DNA of 64,000 nucleotides from an uncultured Chitinophagaceae bacterium (GCA_937862815.1 CALMED010000038.1:90155-154154); one strand, 5' to 3'. Shown: positions 54,049 through 61,990, counted from the stretch's first letter. Made by a program: numbers and translations. Notes: a model not told the origin generated them from the sequence alone.

Positions 54049-54068
54049 CCGCCTCCCCGCCGGGAGGC
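54039..54068 (+). other. Candidate -1 programmed ribosomal frameshift site
   Basis: The GH9 codons CCA AAA AAG contain A-AAA-AAG (54039-54045), the slippery heptamer of E. coli dnaX, in register for -1 slippage. The GH9 stop follows at once. After five bases, GCCTCCC (54051-54057) pairs with GGGAGGC (54062-54068), a seven-pair GC-rich stem at standard stimulatory distance. The -1 frame continues into the deacetylase. A real indel in a decaying gene would leave the same picture. Confidence 0.5.
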
Positions 54069-54128
54069 ATCACCACCCACAAAGGCGCCTTCATCCGCGG
54101 CGATACCACCCGGCGGGAGCTGGCCCTG

Positions 54129-54788
54129 GTGTTCACCGGTCATGAGTTTGGCGACGGGTTGGAACCCATCCTCCGCACCTTGCGGGCACACAACACCAAG
54201 GCCTCGTTTTTCTTCACCGGCGATTTCTACCGCAACCCTGCCTTTACGCCTTTTATCCGCCAACTGAAACGGGAGGGGCATTACCTGGGCGCTCATTCTG
54301 ATAAGCACCTGTTGTACTGCGACTGGAGCAACCGCGACTCCCTGCTGGTAACCCGCCGGCAGTTTGAAGCCGATCTGCGCAGCAACTACCGTGTAATGAG
54401 GCAACGCTTTGGCCTTGCTGCGAAAGATGCACCTTATTTCCTTCCTCCTTACGAATGGTACAACGACAGCATTGCCGCCTGGACGATCAACCTGGGATTT
54501 CAGCTCATCAACTTTACGCCGGGCACCCGCAGCCACGCCGACTATACCTATCCGGGCCTGTCCAATTATGTGAGCAGCGACAGCATCCTCGCGTCCATCC
54601 TGCAGTACGAACGCAGCCGGCCGGCCGGCCTCAACGGGTTCATTCTGCTGCTGCATGCCGGGGTGGATCCCCGGCGGCCGGATCCGTTTTACAAGGCCGC
54701 TTTACCCCGTTTGCTGCTCTTCCTGCAGGAGAAGGGGTATCAGTTGCTCACTGTTGAACAATTATTACTTTCCGCTTCCACACAGTAA
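54129..54788 (+). CDS. Polysaccharide deacetylase (NodB/CE4 domain), possibly fused to GH9
   Basis: The NodB domain has ELALVFTGHEFGDG (first metal region), KASFFFTGDFYRN, the motif GAHSDKH (HxxxH) and FLPPYEWYN (motif 3). It removes acetyl groups from amino or neutral sugars in the envelope. No ATG, GTG or TTG precedes it in frame before GTG 54129, which falls inside the first conserved strand (ELALVF). Upstream, the open frame reads back through GAFIRGDTTRREL and joins the GH9 C-terminus through a -1 shift at 54039-54045. No signal peptide exists unless it is translated as a GH9 extension. GTG 54129 is the only independent start. Confidence 0.8.
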   Translation: MFTGHEFGDGLEPILRTLRAHNTKASFFFTGDFYRNPAFTPFIRQLKREGHYLGAHSDKHLLYCDWSNRDSLLVTRRQFEADLRSNYRVMRQRFGLAAKDAPYFLPPYEWYNDSIAAWTINLGFQLINFTPGTRSHADYTYPGLSNYVSSDSILASILQYERSRPAGLNGFILLLHAGVDPRRPDPFYKAALPRLLLFLQEKGYQLLTVEQLLLSASTQ

Positions 54789-54844
54789 CCTGTAATATCA
54801 ACCTGTCGGTAACTTGCTGTGACTCGTACTGGAAAAATGACTGC

Positions 54845-56125
54845 ATGAGAAACACAGCGTTCACCCTCCTCCTGCTCTGCACTTTATGCGGTGCGGCGGC
54901 GGCTCAATCACCCAATGGATACATCGTACGGCTTCCGGCCGATACGGTTCCTGCCTTCCTCCGTTATAAAAAGTCAGGCTTAAAACCCGACGCCATCCTT
55001 GCCACTGTAAACGGCGTTACGGAACAACTGACGCCGGCCGACATTGCAGGATTTGGCATCTTCCCCGATCTGCATTACCGGTCCCGTTCGGTCCGTTATC
55101 ATACCAACCCCATCGAATACAACCGGGCTCCCGCTGTATTCAGCGAGGAAGTGAACAGCGGTAACTTTTTCCTCCAGCTGGTGGAAGACGGGGGTGTGGC
55201 CTTGTACGAACTGATACTTCCCGAGCGGCACTATTATTTTTATGAAGAAAAGGGCACGAACCCGGTTGAATTACTGTACCGGGTTCGTACTACCATGGCC
55301 GAAACGGTGGAAGACGGAACCTACAAAACCCAGCTGAACGGGTTGCTGGCGAAATACGGTTTGCAGCTGCCGTCGGCTCGTGAACAGCAACAACTCACCT
55401 ACGATGATTATGCCCTGGCGTCTCACTTCCGTCGAATCAACCGGCAACCGGCAACTTCGTCCTATTCCCGGGTCAGAAAAAGGCAGATCAGCGGGGGGCT
55501 GCTGTTGGGAATGAACCGGGTGTGGTTGCCCGATACCTTCCGCGGTGGGGTATTCGATCCACCCTTTTTCTTCCTGTTTCCCTCCCGGCTGCAATGGGTT
55601 GCGGGGGTGCAGTTTCAGTATTTTGTACCGGGAACCCGCAACCGCCTGGCGCTCGAATTGCAGGCCGTAGCGACCCGGGTGATAGCGGACCAGCAACAAG
55701 CCGATACGGCGCGGATTGATGCGGCCACCTATTCGTTACGAAGCGAGCGGTATTACATGAAAAACCAACTGATTTTTTTAAACCTGGCACCTGCGCTTGT
55801 CCTCAATCCGGGAGGAAAAGTGCAATATCTCCTGAAGCCCGGTGGCAGTCTGGCGCTGAGTGTCAACAACTCCAGCCTGGGTGCTGCAGGTGTGCGGACG
55901 ACGCTGCGGTACGATAACGGAGCCGTCATCCAGCAGGTGGGCGATTATTTCCAGGTAGCATCCCGCTACATCTGGGCGCAACTGCAACTGGGGGCCGCTT
56001 TGCAATACCAGCGTTTCCGGTGGGAGACAACCTGGTATCCCCCGGCACAGCTTATGCAGAAAACGGCGCCAATACAATTAAGCGCCGGTCATCTTACCAC
56101 CACCCTGGGATACCGGCTTTTCTAA
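54845..56125 (+). CDS. Secreted protein, probable outer-membrane beta-barrel, unknown function
   Basis: The 426-residue protein has a signal peptide (TAFTLLLLCTLCGAAAAQS) and a first region with GYIVRLPADTVPAFLRYKKS. After about residue 215 it has alternating strands (QWVAGVQFQYFVPGTRNRLA and QVASRYIWAQLQLGAALQYQ) ending LTTTLGYRLF, a phenylalanine-terminated final strand as in outer-membrane proteins. No family was recognised. It follows the deacetylase by 57 bases and precedes a MurC-like gene. Confidence 0.7.
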   Translation: MRNTAFTLLLLCTLCGAAAAQSPNGYIVRLPADTVPAFLRYKKSGLKPDAILATVNGVTEQLTPADIAGFGIFPDLHYRSRSVRYHTNPIEYNRAPAVFSEEVNSGNFFLQLVEDGGVALYELILPERHYYFYEEKGTNPVELLYRVRTTMAETVEDGTYKTQLNGLLAKYGLQLPSAREQQQLTYDDYALASHFRRINRQPATSSYSRVRKRQISGGLLLGMNRVWLPDTFRGGVFDPPFFFLFPSRLQWVAGVQFQYFVPGTRNRLALELQAVATRVIADQQQADTARIDAATYSLRSERYYMKNQLIFLNLAPALVLNPGGKVQYLLKPGGSLALSVNNSSLGAAGVRTTLRYDNGAVIQQVGDYFQVASRYIWAQLQLGAALQYQRFRWETTWYPPAQLMQKTAPIQLSAGHLTTTLGYRLF

Positions 56126-56159
56126 GTCGTGCAACCCGGATGCCCCGCTGCAAACCACG

Positions 56160-56167
56160 TACATTTG
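56160..56167 (+). promoter_or_regulatory. TAnnTTTG promoter element of the Mur-like ligase
   Basis: TACATTTG ends three bases before the ATG at 56171, so the transcript should be leaderless. It decides the start against the longer frame from 56129. Confidence 0.6.
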
Positions 56168-56170
56168 TGC

Positions 56171-57553
56171 ATGCACATTTCCTCCCTTTCCGGTTTTCAA
56201 CGCCCCTTCTTCATCGGCATCGCCGGCACCGGCATGAGCGCCCTCGCCCAGTACCTGCAGGGCGTAGGCAAGCAGGTGAGCGGCAGCGACCGCTATTTTA
56301 CCCCCGGCACACCCAATGAAACCCGCGACAAGCTGGAGGCGGAAGGCATACACTGTTTTCTGCAGAACGGCGAGGGCATCACCCCGGAAACCGACCTGGT
56401 GGTGGTGTCCACGGCTGTTGAAGATACCGTGGAAGAAGTGGTGAAAGCTAAAGCACTCAACATCCCCCTCATCAAGCGGTCCGAACTGCTGGCCCTCATC
56501 GCCCGCAGCCGCAAGACCATTGCCGTGGGCGGCACCAGCGGCAAGAGCACCACCAGTGCCATGCTCTATGAGATCCTGCACCACGCGGGCTATGGTCCTG
56601 GTATCATCAGCGGTGCCGGCCTTACGCGCCTCATTCGTGAAGGCCGGATCGGCAACGCCGCTGTGGGCACGGGCGAATGGCTGGTGATTGAAGCCGACGA
56701 AAGCGATGGCTCCATTGTGCAGTACACACCCGAAGTGGGGCTGCTGCTCAATATCGACAAAGACCACAAGGAAGTGGAGGTGCTGCTGGATGTGTTCCGG
56801 CAGTTCCGCAGCAATACCCGGTCGTTATTTGTGGTGAACCGCTCCCATCCGCTGGCGGCCCCGCTGTCGGTGAACCCGGCCCATGATTTTTCGATCACCG
56901 CTGGTGATGGCGCCGGCTATCACGCCACGGATTTTGAACAGGAAGGTCTCCTCATCCGCTTCCGCGTTAACGGGATCCCCTTTTGGTTACAGCAGCTGGG
57001 CCGGCACAACATGGAAAACGCGCTGGCCGCTGCCACGGTGGCCCACCTCATCGGCATCCCGCTGGAGACCTCCGCCGCCGCCCTGCAGCACTACGAGGGC
57101 ATCTACCGCCGTCACCAGGTATGGGGCCAACGCGGTGGTGTGTGGCTGATTGACGACTACGCCCACAACCCCGCCAAGTGTGCGGCTTCCATAGCGGCCT
57201 GCCAGCCCCTGGCGCCCAAGGTGGTGGCCTGGTTCCAGCCGCATGGTTTTGCCCCCACCCGGTTCCTGAAAGATGATTTTATCCGCGACATTGCCGCCGC
57301 GCTGCGCCCGCAGGATGAAATCTGGATGAGCGAAATTTTTTACGCGGGCGGCACAACGTCCAAAGATATTTCCGCGGCCGACCTGGTACAGGGTATTGCG
57401 GCGCTGGGCAAACAGGCGCATTTTGTAGCCAACCGCAACCAGCTGGTGGCAGCAGTGCGGCCCCACCTCACCCCCGGCGCGGTGCTCCTCCTCATGGGCG
57501 CCCGGGACCCCTCCCTCGAGCAGTTTGCCCGGCAGGTGTGGGAGCAGCTGTAA
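56171..57553 (+). CDS. Mur ligase family protein (MurC/Mpl-like)
   Basis: The 460-residue protein has the three Mur domains: a Rossmann N-terminal domain (FFIGIAGTGMSALAQYLQGV), the ATPase domain with P-loop AVGGTSGKSTTSAMLYEI, and a C-terminal domain with IDDYAHNPAKCAASIAACQP. The P-loop reads GTSGKST where MurC has GTHGKTT. The text QLGRHNMENALAAATVAHLI and EADESDGS are typical. It should join an amino acid or peptide to a UDP-muramyl-type carboxylate; MurC, Mpl and CapB/cyanophycin-type roles cannot be separated. No other mur gene is adjacent. Confidence 0.85.
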   Translation: MHISSLSGFQRPFFIGIAGTGMSALAQYLQGVGKQVSGSDRYFTPGTPNETRDKLEAEGIHCFLQNGEGITPETDLVVVSTAVEDTVEEVVKAKALNIPLIKRSELLALIARSRKTIAVGGTSGKSTTSAMLYEILHHAGYGPGIISGAGLTRLIREGRIGNAAVGTGEWLVIEADESDGSIVQYTPEVGLLLNIDKDHKEVEVLLDVFRQFRSNTRSLFVVNRSHPLAAPLSVNPAHDFSITAGDGAGYHATDFEQEGLLIRFRVNGIPFWLQQLGRHNMENALAAATVAHLIGIPLETSAAALQHYEGIYRRHQVWGQRGGVWLIDDYAHNPAKCAASIAACQPLAPKVVAWFQPHGFAPTRFLKDDFIRDIAAALRPQDEIWMSEIFYAGGTTSKDISAADLVQGIAALGKQAHFVANRNQLVAAVRPHLTPGAVLLLMGARDPSLEQFARQVWEQL

Positions 57554-57673
57554 GTCTGGAGGAGTCATGATCCGGCTCTTCATTCCGCTGCAGATCCGCT
57601 TATCTGATCCACAGGATCCCATTTATCAGCAACCACGTTTCATTTATCTATGACGGAAATCAGCCGGGTTGCC

Positions 57674-57689
57674 ATGTTAATTTTAACAT
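57674..57689. promoter_or_regulatory. Perfect palindrome upstream of the fatty acid hydroxylase
   Basis: ATGTTAA (57674-57680) and TTAACAT (57683-57689) are exact reverse complements with a two-base spacer. The site lies 30 bases before the TAACTTTG box, an activator-like position. Confidence 0.45.
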
Positions 57690-57718
57690 TCCGGTTTACG
57701 AACGTATGCAGCAGCGTT

Positions 57719-57726
57719 TAACTTTG
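57719..57726 (+). promoter_or_regulatory. TAnnTTTG promoter element
   Basis: TAACTTTG lies 19 bases before the ATG of the fatty acid hydroxylase at 57746. Confidence 0.6.
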
Positions 57727-57745
57727 CAGCAAAGAAGTCTGGCTG

Positions 57746-58405
57746 ATGAAATTTGAAAAAATTCACAACAAGGGTCAGGCACAGCTCTTCCGGAATCCTT
57801 ACCTGGAGATGCTAACCAAGACCCACCCCCTCGTCATCTGGGGCATGTACCTGCCCGTTGTCGTCGGTTTTCCGTTGTACGGAATACGTTATTTGTCGTT
57901 TACCTTCCCGGTTGCTGCCGGTTGTTTTGCTGCCGGCGTTTTCTTGTGGACGCTGCTGGAATACGTACTTCATCGTTTCGCTTTTCATCATATAGCGGAA
58001 AGCGAACGGGCGCGCCGCATCATCTATGTGATACACGGCAACCACCACGAATACCCCCGCGACCGCGAACGGCTGTTCATGCCACCCGTACCCAGCCTGC
58101 TGGCAGCCACCACTATTTTCACGCTGCTGTATCTCCTGCTGGCGAATTATGCGTGGCTGGTTTTTCCCGGCGTACTGCTGGGCTATCTGCTGTACGGATC
58201 CATGCATTATGCCATCCATGCCTGGAACCCGCCCTTTAAGTGGATGAAGCCCTTGTGGCGGAATCATCACCTGCACCATTACAAAGACGAGCAGAAAGGG
58301 TTTGGGGTGAGTTCCACCTTGTGGGACCTGGTGTTCGGAACCATGTTTGATCTCAAAAAAGAGAAGGAAGACAAGGAGAAGGTGAAGGAGTTGATGTTCC
58401 GCTAA
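57746..58405 (+). CDS. FA2H-like fatty acid 2-hydroxylase (sterol desaturase superfamily)
   Basis: The 219-residue membrane enzyme has the histidine boxes of the superfamily: VLHRFAFHH, IHGNHHEYPRD, MHYAIH and NHHLHHYKDEQ. These bind a di-iron centre. Four hydrophobic segments flank them (LVIWGMYLPVVVGFPLYGIR and others). FA2H-type enzymes hydroxylate the acyl chain of sphingolipids; many Bacteroidota make sphingolipids, so that role is plausible but not shown by neighbours here. The C-terminus is lysine and glutamate rich. TAACTTTG and a palindrome lie upstream. Confidence 0.9.
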   Translation: MKFEKIHNKGQAQLFRNPYLEMLTKTHPLVIWGMYLPVVVGFPLYGIRYLSFTFPVAAGCFAAGVFLWTLLEYVLHRFAFHHIAESERARRIIYVIHGNHHEYPRDRERLFMPPVPSLLAATTIFTLLYLLLANYAWLVFPGVLLGYLLYGSMHYAIHAWNPPFKWMKPLWRNHHLHHYKDEQKGFGVSSTLWDLVFGTMFDLKKEKEDKEKVKELMFR

Positions 58406-58503
58406 CGGGATCTCCTTTGCGAAATATCACTTCCGGTTAATCAGGGGCTGTTGGCTGCTGTGCCTGCATCAGCTGAGGCACCCGCTTTCCGTTCCAAGTC
58501 CTC

Positions 58504-58525
58504 GCCCCCGGAGGCATCCGGGGGC
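58504..58525. repeat. Nine-pair GC-rich hairpin
   Basis: GCCCCCGGA (58504-58512) pairs with TCCGGGGGC (58517-58525) around GGCA. An alternative stem, GGGCTGC (58522-58528) with GCAGCCC (58549-58555), uses the same bases, so the two folds exclude each other. Confidence 0.55.
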
Positions 58526-58584
58526 TGCGGGCTTTTCACTTCAATCGGGCAGCCCGTCGGCGATGGGGTTAAGCATCAACTGTT

Positions 58585-58617
58585 GTTATGGCGGCCGGCG
58601 GAGCCGGCCGCCATAAC
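58585..58617. repeat. Fifteen-pair perfect inverted repeat
   Basis: GTTATGGCGGCCGGC (58585-58599) and GCCGGCCGCCATAAC (58603-58617) are exact reverse complements around a three-base loop. No T run follows, so it is not a standard terminator. It lies in the 243-base spacer between the hydroxylase and small protein genes. Confidence 0.7.
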
Positions 58618-58648
58618 ATGCTTCTCTCCAGGTTTGCCTCATCATTCA

Positions 58649-58969
58649 TCACCACCGCTCTTCCTCCGTACCTTCTTCATTTTTCTGCCGGAATTGCTTC
58701 CGTGTTTCCAGTTTCTGTTGCTGCCGTTCCACCACCAGGGTGGCGATGATACGGGCGGCATCGGTATCGGGATGCTGACGCAGCAGTTGTTTCAGTTTCT
58801 GCTCCGGCACATCCATCCGGTACAGGAGTTGCACCAGGTGCTGAAAGTCGTGCACCAGCAGGTGGTTGATGCGATGCGTTAGAACATCGAGCAACTCCGC
58901 TTCGCTGACGCTGTCCGGTACGGCCAGTGACAGGCTTTCCTGCAGGTTGCGGAGCAACAGGGGGTCCAT
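58649..58969 (-). CDS. Small helical protein of unknown function
   Basis: The 106-residue protein is hydrophilic and helical: LLLRNLQESLSLAVPDSVSE, LLVHDFQHLVQLLYRMDVPE and a charged tail RQKNEEGTEEERW. No motif or family was recognised. It is followed, on the same strand with short spacings, by two small membrane proteins and TIGR02757, forming a probable operon. The coding frame is cleanly bounded and the AQ-rich pattern VEQ..Q is unusual. Confidence 0.65.
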   Translation of the reverse strand: MDPLLLRNLQESLSLAVPDSVSEAELLDVLTHRINHLLVHDFQHLVQLLYRMDVPEQKLKQLLRQHPDTDAARIIATLVVERQQQKLETRKQFRQKNEEGTEEERW

Positions 58970-58972
58970 CGG

Positions 58973-59167
58973 TTATCTGTTGGTTTTCTTACGCGATTGA
59001 AACAGGGTGAGCACCAGCGCTACCACAAAAGCCCGTAACAGGGTGGAACCCAGAGCGCGGTCCGGATTTTTCCAGATGAACTGATCCATCACATAAAACA
59101 CAGCAATGGCAATGGTACTGTTGATCAGCAGCAGGAGGAGAAAGTTTTCAATCCGTTTCCGGTCCAT
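58973..59167 (-). CDS. Small single- or double-pass membrane protein
   Basis: The 64-residue protein has two hydrophobic segments, FLLLLLINSTIAIAVFYVMD and LLRAFVVALVLTLFQSRKK, with a short polar turn of FIWKNPDRALGS between them. The basic C-terminus suggests cytoplasmic ends. No family was recognised. The start is ATG 59167; a longer start at 59191 would add eight residues. It is three bases upstream of the helical protein gene. Confidence 0.65.
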   Translation of the reverse strand: MDRKRIENFLLLLLINSTIAIAVFYVMDQFIWKNPDRALGSTLLRAFVVALVLTLFQSRKKTNR

Positions 59168-59211
59168 GTGATCATTTTTTATACTGGCCACGCATTGTAC
59201 GCAGCCAGGGT

Positions 59212-59460
59212 TCAGTTCCTGCGGGTGCGTACGAGGTCGCGGGTTTGCTTCCAGTTGCTGGAAAGCGTCCAGAACAGGGCCATGAACGTCACCTGGAACA
59301 GAAAGCGGCCGGTGCCCCAGGGCTTCCCCAGGCCAAATACATTAAAATGTTCCAGCACAAAAAAGCCTGTGCTCCAGAACAAGAGGTTTTCGATAAAGCA
59401 GACCAGCCATTGTTTGCCAGCGCTGAGTCGTTCTTTCCAGCGTAGGTATTTTTTAATCAT
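59212..59460 (-). CDS. Small two-pass membrane protein
   Basis: The 82-residue protein has two hydrophobic segments, QWLVCFIENLLFWSTGFFVL and FLFQVTFMALFWTLSSNW, and a basic N-terminus (MIKKYLRWKERL). It resembles the neighbouring small membrane protein in layout but not in sequence. Its start overlaps the last four bases of TIGR02757, so the two are coupled. Confidence 0.68.
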   Translation of the reverse strand: MIKKYLRWKERLSAGKQWLVCFIENLLFWSTGFFVLEHFNVFGLGKPWGTGRFLFQVTFMALFWTLSSNWKQTRDLVRTRRN

Positions 59461-60245
59461 ATGCCTGCTTTTTCCATAACGCCCATACCAAACAAGGCGA
59501 AGTCGTATTTGACCGGGTCGTGTGCATCAAATATACGAAGCCGTTCGGTGAGTTCCAATGCTGCCTGCCAGTCGCTCTGCTTCCGCTGCAGCAGGCCCAG
59601 CTGCCGGGCCACGCGGGCCACGTGCACGTCGAGCGGGCAAATGAGGTCGGCCGGCGAGATGCGTTTCCAGCAGCCAAAATCAACACCTCTATCGTTCTTT
59701 CGCACCATCCAGCGCAGATACATATTGAGCCGTTTGCAGCTGGAATGCTGCGCCGGCGAGGCGATGTGTTTTTCCGTGCGTTTCAGGTGCTCGTGCCGGA
59801 AAAAATATGTCCGGAAATGGTTCAGTCCTGCTTCCACGCTCATGCCCTTTCCGGGAAAGAAAGCCGTTTCCAGCGATGCGTGCCGGCGGTAATGGTCGCG
59901 GAAAAATTCAATGAAATAGTAGAGATCATCCGCGTTGAACGTACGGTGTTTAAAGTGGGCCAGCCGTTTCAGTTCTGCCGGTCCTGCCTGCAGGCAGAAA
60001 GCATGCGGCTGCATCTCCATCAACTGCATCAGCTCCTTCGACTTGTTAATGATGGTGGTGCGGTTACCCCAGGCAAAAATGGCGGCAAACAGGCCGGCAA
60101 TTTCAATGTCCTGCTTTTTCTGAAAGAGGTGCGGAATGCAAATGGGGTCGGCGGGAATAAAGGAAGGTTGTTCGTAAAAGCGGGCTTTCTTGTTTAAAAA
60201 CGCTTTCAGCTGCCTTTTACCGGAGTCGTTTTCGCTTGAATGCAT
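59457..60245 (-). CDS. TIGR02757 family HhH-GPD-like protein
   Basis: The 262-residue protein matches TIGR02757/DUF2400. Landmarks are YEQPSFIPADPICIPHLFQK, IEIAGLFAAIFAWGNRTTII and, late, LICPLDVHVARVARQLGLLQ with WKRISPADLICPLDVH; the last part resembles the helix-hairpin-helix-GPD fold of DNA glycosylases. The catalytic Lys or Asp of known glycosylases cannot be confirmed. It is present in many Bacteroidota; role unproven. Its first 29 bases overlap the toxin gene. Confidence 0.9.
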   Translation of the reverse strand: MHSSENDSGKRQLKAFLNKKARFYEQPSFIPADPICIPHLFQKKQDIEIAGLFAAIFAWGNRTTIINKSKELMQLMEMQPHAFCLQAGPAELKRLAHFKHRTFNADDLYYFIEFFRDHYRRHASLETAFFPGKGMSVEAGLNHFRTYFFRHEHLKRTEKHIASPAQHSSCKRLNMYLRWMVRKNDRGVDFGCWKRISPADLICPLDVHVARVARQLGLLQRKQSDWQAALELTERLRIFDAHDPVKYDFALFGMGVMEKAGI

Positions 60246-60519
60246 TACTTCTTTTAATATGATACACGCCCAGTATATGAATGCAGTTCTCTTTTCGCAG
60301 GTAATGTACAGCGTACGGAAATTTTTTCAGTACACAGCGTCGCACCAGCTTTGCGATGATAAATCCATAGCGGTCAGGATGCGTATTAATTTTCCGGATA
60401 GCCTCATCAAAGTTCAGCAGGAATCGTTGTCCTAAACCGGTACTTTTTGATTCATACCAAATGAGGGCCTCAGCCAGATCAATTGTTGCCTCCGGGTGAA
60501 AAACAACCTCAAAGCCCAT
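60217..60519 (-). CDS. RelE/ParE family toxin
   Basis: The 100-residue protein has the ParE/RelE fold: FHPEATIDLAEALIWYESKS, RFLLNFDEAIRKINTHPDRY, VRRCVLKKFPYAVHYLRKEN and CIHILGVYHIKRSN. ParE toxins poison gyrase and RelE toxins cut mRNA; which applies cannot be read here. The start is ATG 60519, overlapping the antitoxin by 11 bases. Its end overlaps the next gene, TIGR02757, by 29 bases. Confidence 0.9.
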   Translation of the reverse strand: MGFEVVFHPEATIDLAEALIWYESKSTGLGQRFLLNFDEAIRKINTHPDRYGFIIAKLVRRCVLKKFPYAVHYLRKENCIHILGVYHIKRSNAFKRKRLR

Positions 60520-60727
60520 ATTTTGCAAAAAGCTGTTTTTTTACTTCTTCCCAGGGAATGCCTGCTTCCGGATTTTTGAGGTACATTTCGTAGCGCTCCC
60601 TTGCAATCTGAATTTCGTGCTCGGCTGCGGGAAGCTCGTCTTCATCAATACTCTCCCAGATGGCTTCAGCCAACCGTATCTTTTCCTCCAGGGGCAGTTT
60701 CAGCAGTTCTTCCTCGTTGTATGGCAT
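60509..60727 (-). CDS. Addiction-module antitoxin
   Basis: The 72-residue protein matches the putative addiction-module component family that accompanies ParE/RelE toxins: ELLKLPLEEKIRLAEAIWES, then IDEDELPAAEHEIQIARERY and a C-terminal NPEAGIPWEEVKKQLFAKYG that likely wraps the toxin. It has no DNA-binding domain of ribbon-helix-helix type, so autoregulation may differ from classic modules. It is first in the pair and overlaps the toxin. Confidence 0.9.
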   Translation of the reverse strand: MPYNEEELLKLPLEEKIRLAEAIWESIDEDELPAAEHEIQIARERYEMYLKNPEAGIPWEEVKKQLFAKYGL

Positions 60728-60768
60728 GGCGGATGATTTGCTACAAATTACAAAATTTCCGGTGTAGT

Positions 60769-61908
60769 TCAGCCAATCGCCTGCTGCAGGTCCGCTATCA
60801 GGTCGTCCGCATCTTCAATGCCCGCACTCAGGCGGATCAGGGAATCGCTGAGCCCGTTTTTAATGCGCTCTTCCCGCGGAATGGAAGCATGGGTCATGCT
60901 GGCTGGGTGATTGATGAGACTTTCCACGCCGCCCAGGCTTTCGGCCAGCGAAAACAGGTGGGTGGAGGAAAGCACGCGGCGGGCTTCTTCCACACTATCG
61001 TTCACCAGTTCAAAGCTGATCATGCCGCCAAAACCTTTCATCTGCGCTTTGGCCACCGCATAACCCGGGTGATCTTCAAAACCGGGCCAGTACACTTTTT
61101 TAACGCGGGGGTGTTGGCGGAGCCAACGGGCGATGGCCGCCCCGTTTTCGCAGTGGGCTTTCATGCGCAGACCCAGGGTTTTGATGCCGCGGAGTACCAG
61201 AAAGCAATCCATGGGGCCCGGCACCGCGCCGCAGCTTTTCTGAATGAAATACAGTTTATCCCGCAGTTCCCCATCGTTCATCACCAGGCAGCCCTGGATC
61301 ACATCGCTGTGGCCACCCAGGTACTTGGTGGCGCTGTGCATCACAATGTCGGCACCCAGGTCGAGCGGGTTCTGCAGGGCCGGCGAGGCAAAGGTATTGT
61401 CCACGCACAGCAGGGCGCCCGCCTCTTTGGCAATACTACTGATGGCGGCAATATCGCTGATGTTCATGAGCGGGTTGGTGGGCGTTTCCAGCCAGATCAA
61501 CCGGGTATTGGCGGTAACGGCCGCCTTTACGTTTTGGGGATTGCTGGTATCCACATACTGAAACCGGATGCCGAATTTTTCAAACACTTTGGTAAACAGG
61601 CGGTAGGTGCCGCCGTACATATCGTTGGCGCAGATCACTTCGTCGCCGGGCTGCAGCAGTTTGATCACTGCGTCGGTGGCGGCCACCCCGCTGCTGAACA
61701 CGAGGCCGTATTTCCCGTTCTCAATCTGTGCCACCGCCTCTTCCAGTGCCTGGCGGGTGGGGTTCTGGCTGCGGGCGTATTCGAAGCCTTTGTGCTCACC
61801 GGGTGCTGCCTGCACATAGGTACTGGTTTGATAAATGGGCGTCATAATGGCGCCGGTGGAGGGATCGGGCTCCATGCCGGCGTGGACAAAGCGGGTGGCT
61901 GGTTTCAT
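60769..61908 (-). CDS. Trans-sulfuration PLP enzyme (cystathionine gamma-synthase/lyase family)
   Basis: The 379-residue enzyme has MTPIYQTSTYVQAAPGEHKG, VFSSGVAATDAVIKLLQPGD, ICANDMYGGTYRLFTKVFEK and the PLP lysine in IVMHSATKYLGGHSDVIQG. The C-terminal half ends SLAESLGGVESLINHPASMT and LIRLSAGIEDADDLIADL. All are Cys/Met metabolism PLP family signatures. Cystathionine synthase and lyase activities cannot be told apart from sequence alone. Length is normal. Confidence 0.95.
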   Translation of the reverse strand: MKPATRFVHAGMEPDPSTGAIMTPIYQTSTYVQAAPGEHKGFEYARSQNPTRQALEEAVAQIENGKYGLVFSSGVAATDAVIKLLQPGDEVICANDMYGGTYRLFTKVFEKFGIRFQYVDTSNPQNVKAAVTANTRLIWLETPTNPLMNISDIAAISSIAKEAGALLCVDNTFASPALQNPLDLGADIVMHSATKYLGGHSDVIQGCLVMNDGELRDKLYFIQKSCGAVPGPMDCFLVLRGIKTLGLRMKAHCENGAAIARWLRQHPRVKKVYWPGFEDHPGYAVAKAQMKGFGGMISFELVNDSVEEARRVLSSTHLFSLAESLGGVESLINHPASMTHASIPREERIKNGLSDSLIRLSAGIEDADDLIADLQQAIG

Positions 61909-61990
61909 ATCAACTACGTGCTGTTTGTACGTGAAAAAATTGGTTTTCCCGCTGTGAGGGGGCGGGAGGGTGCTGCAAAGATGGTGCGTT

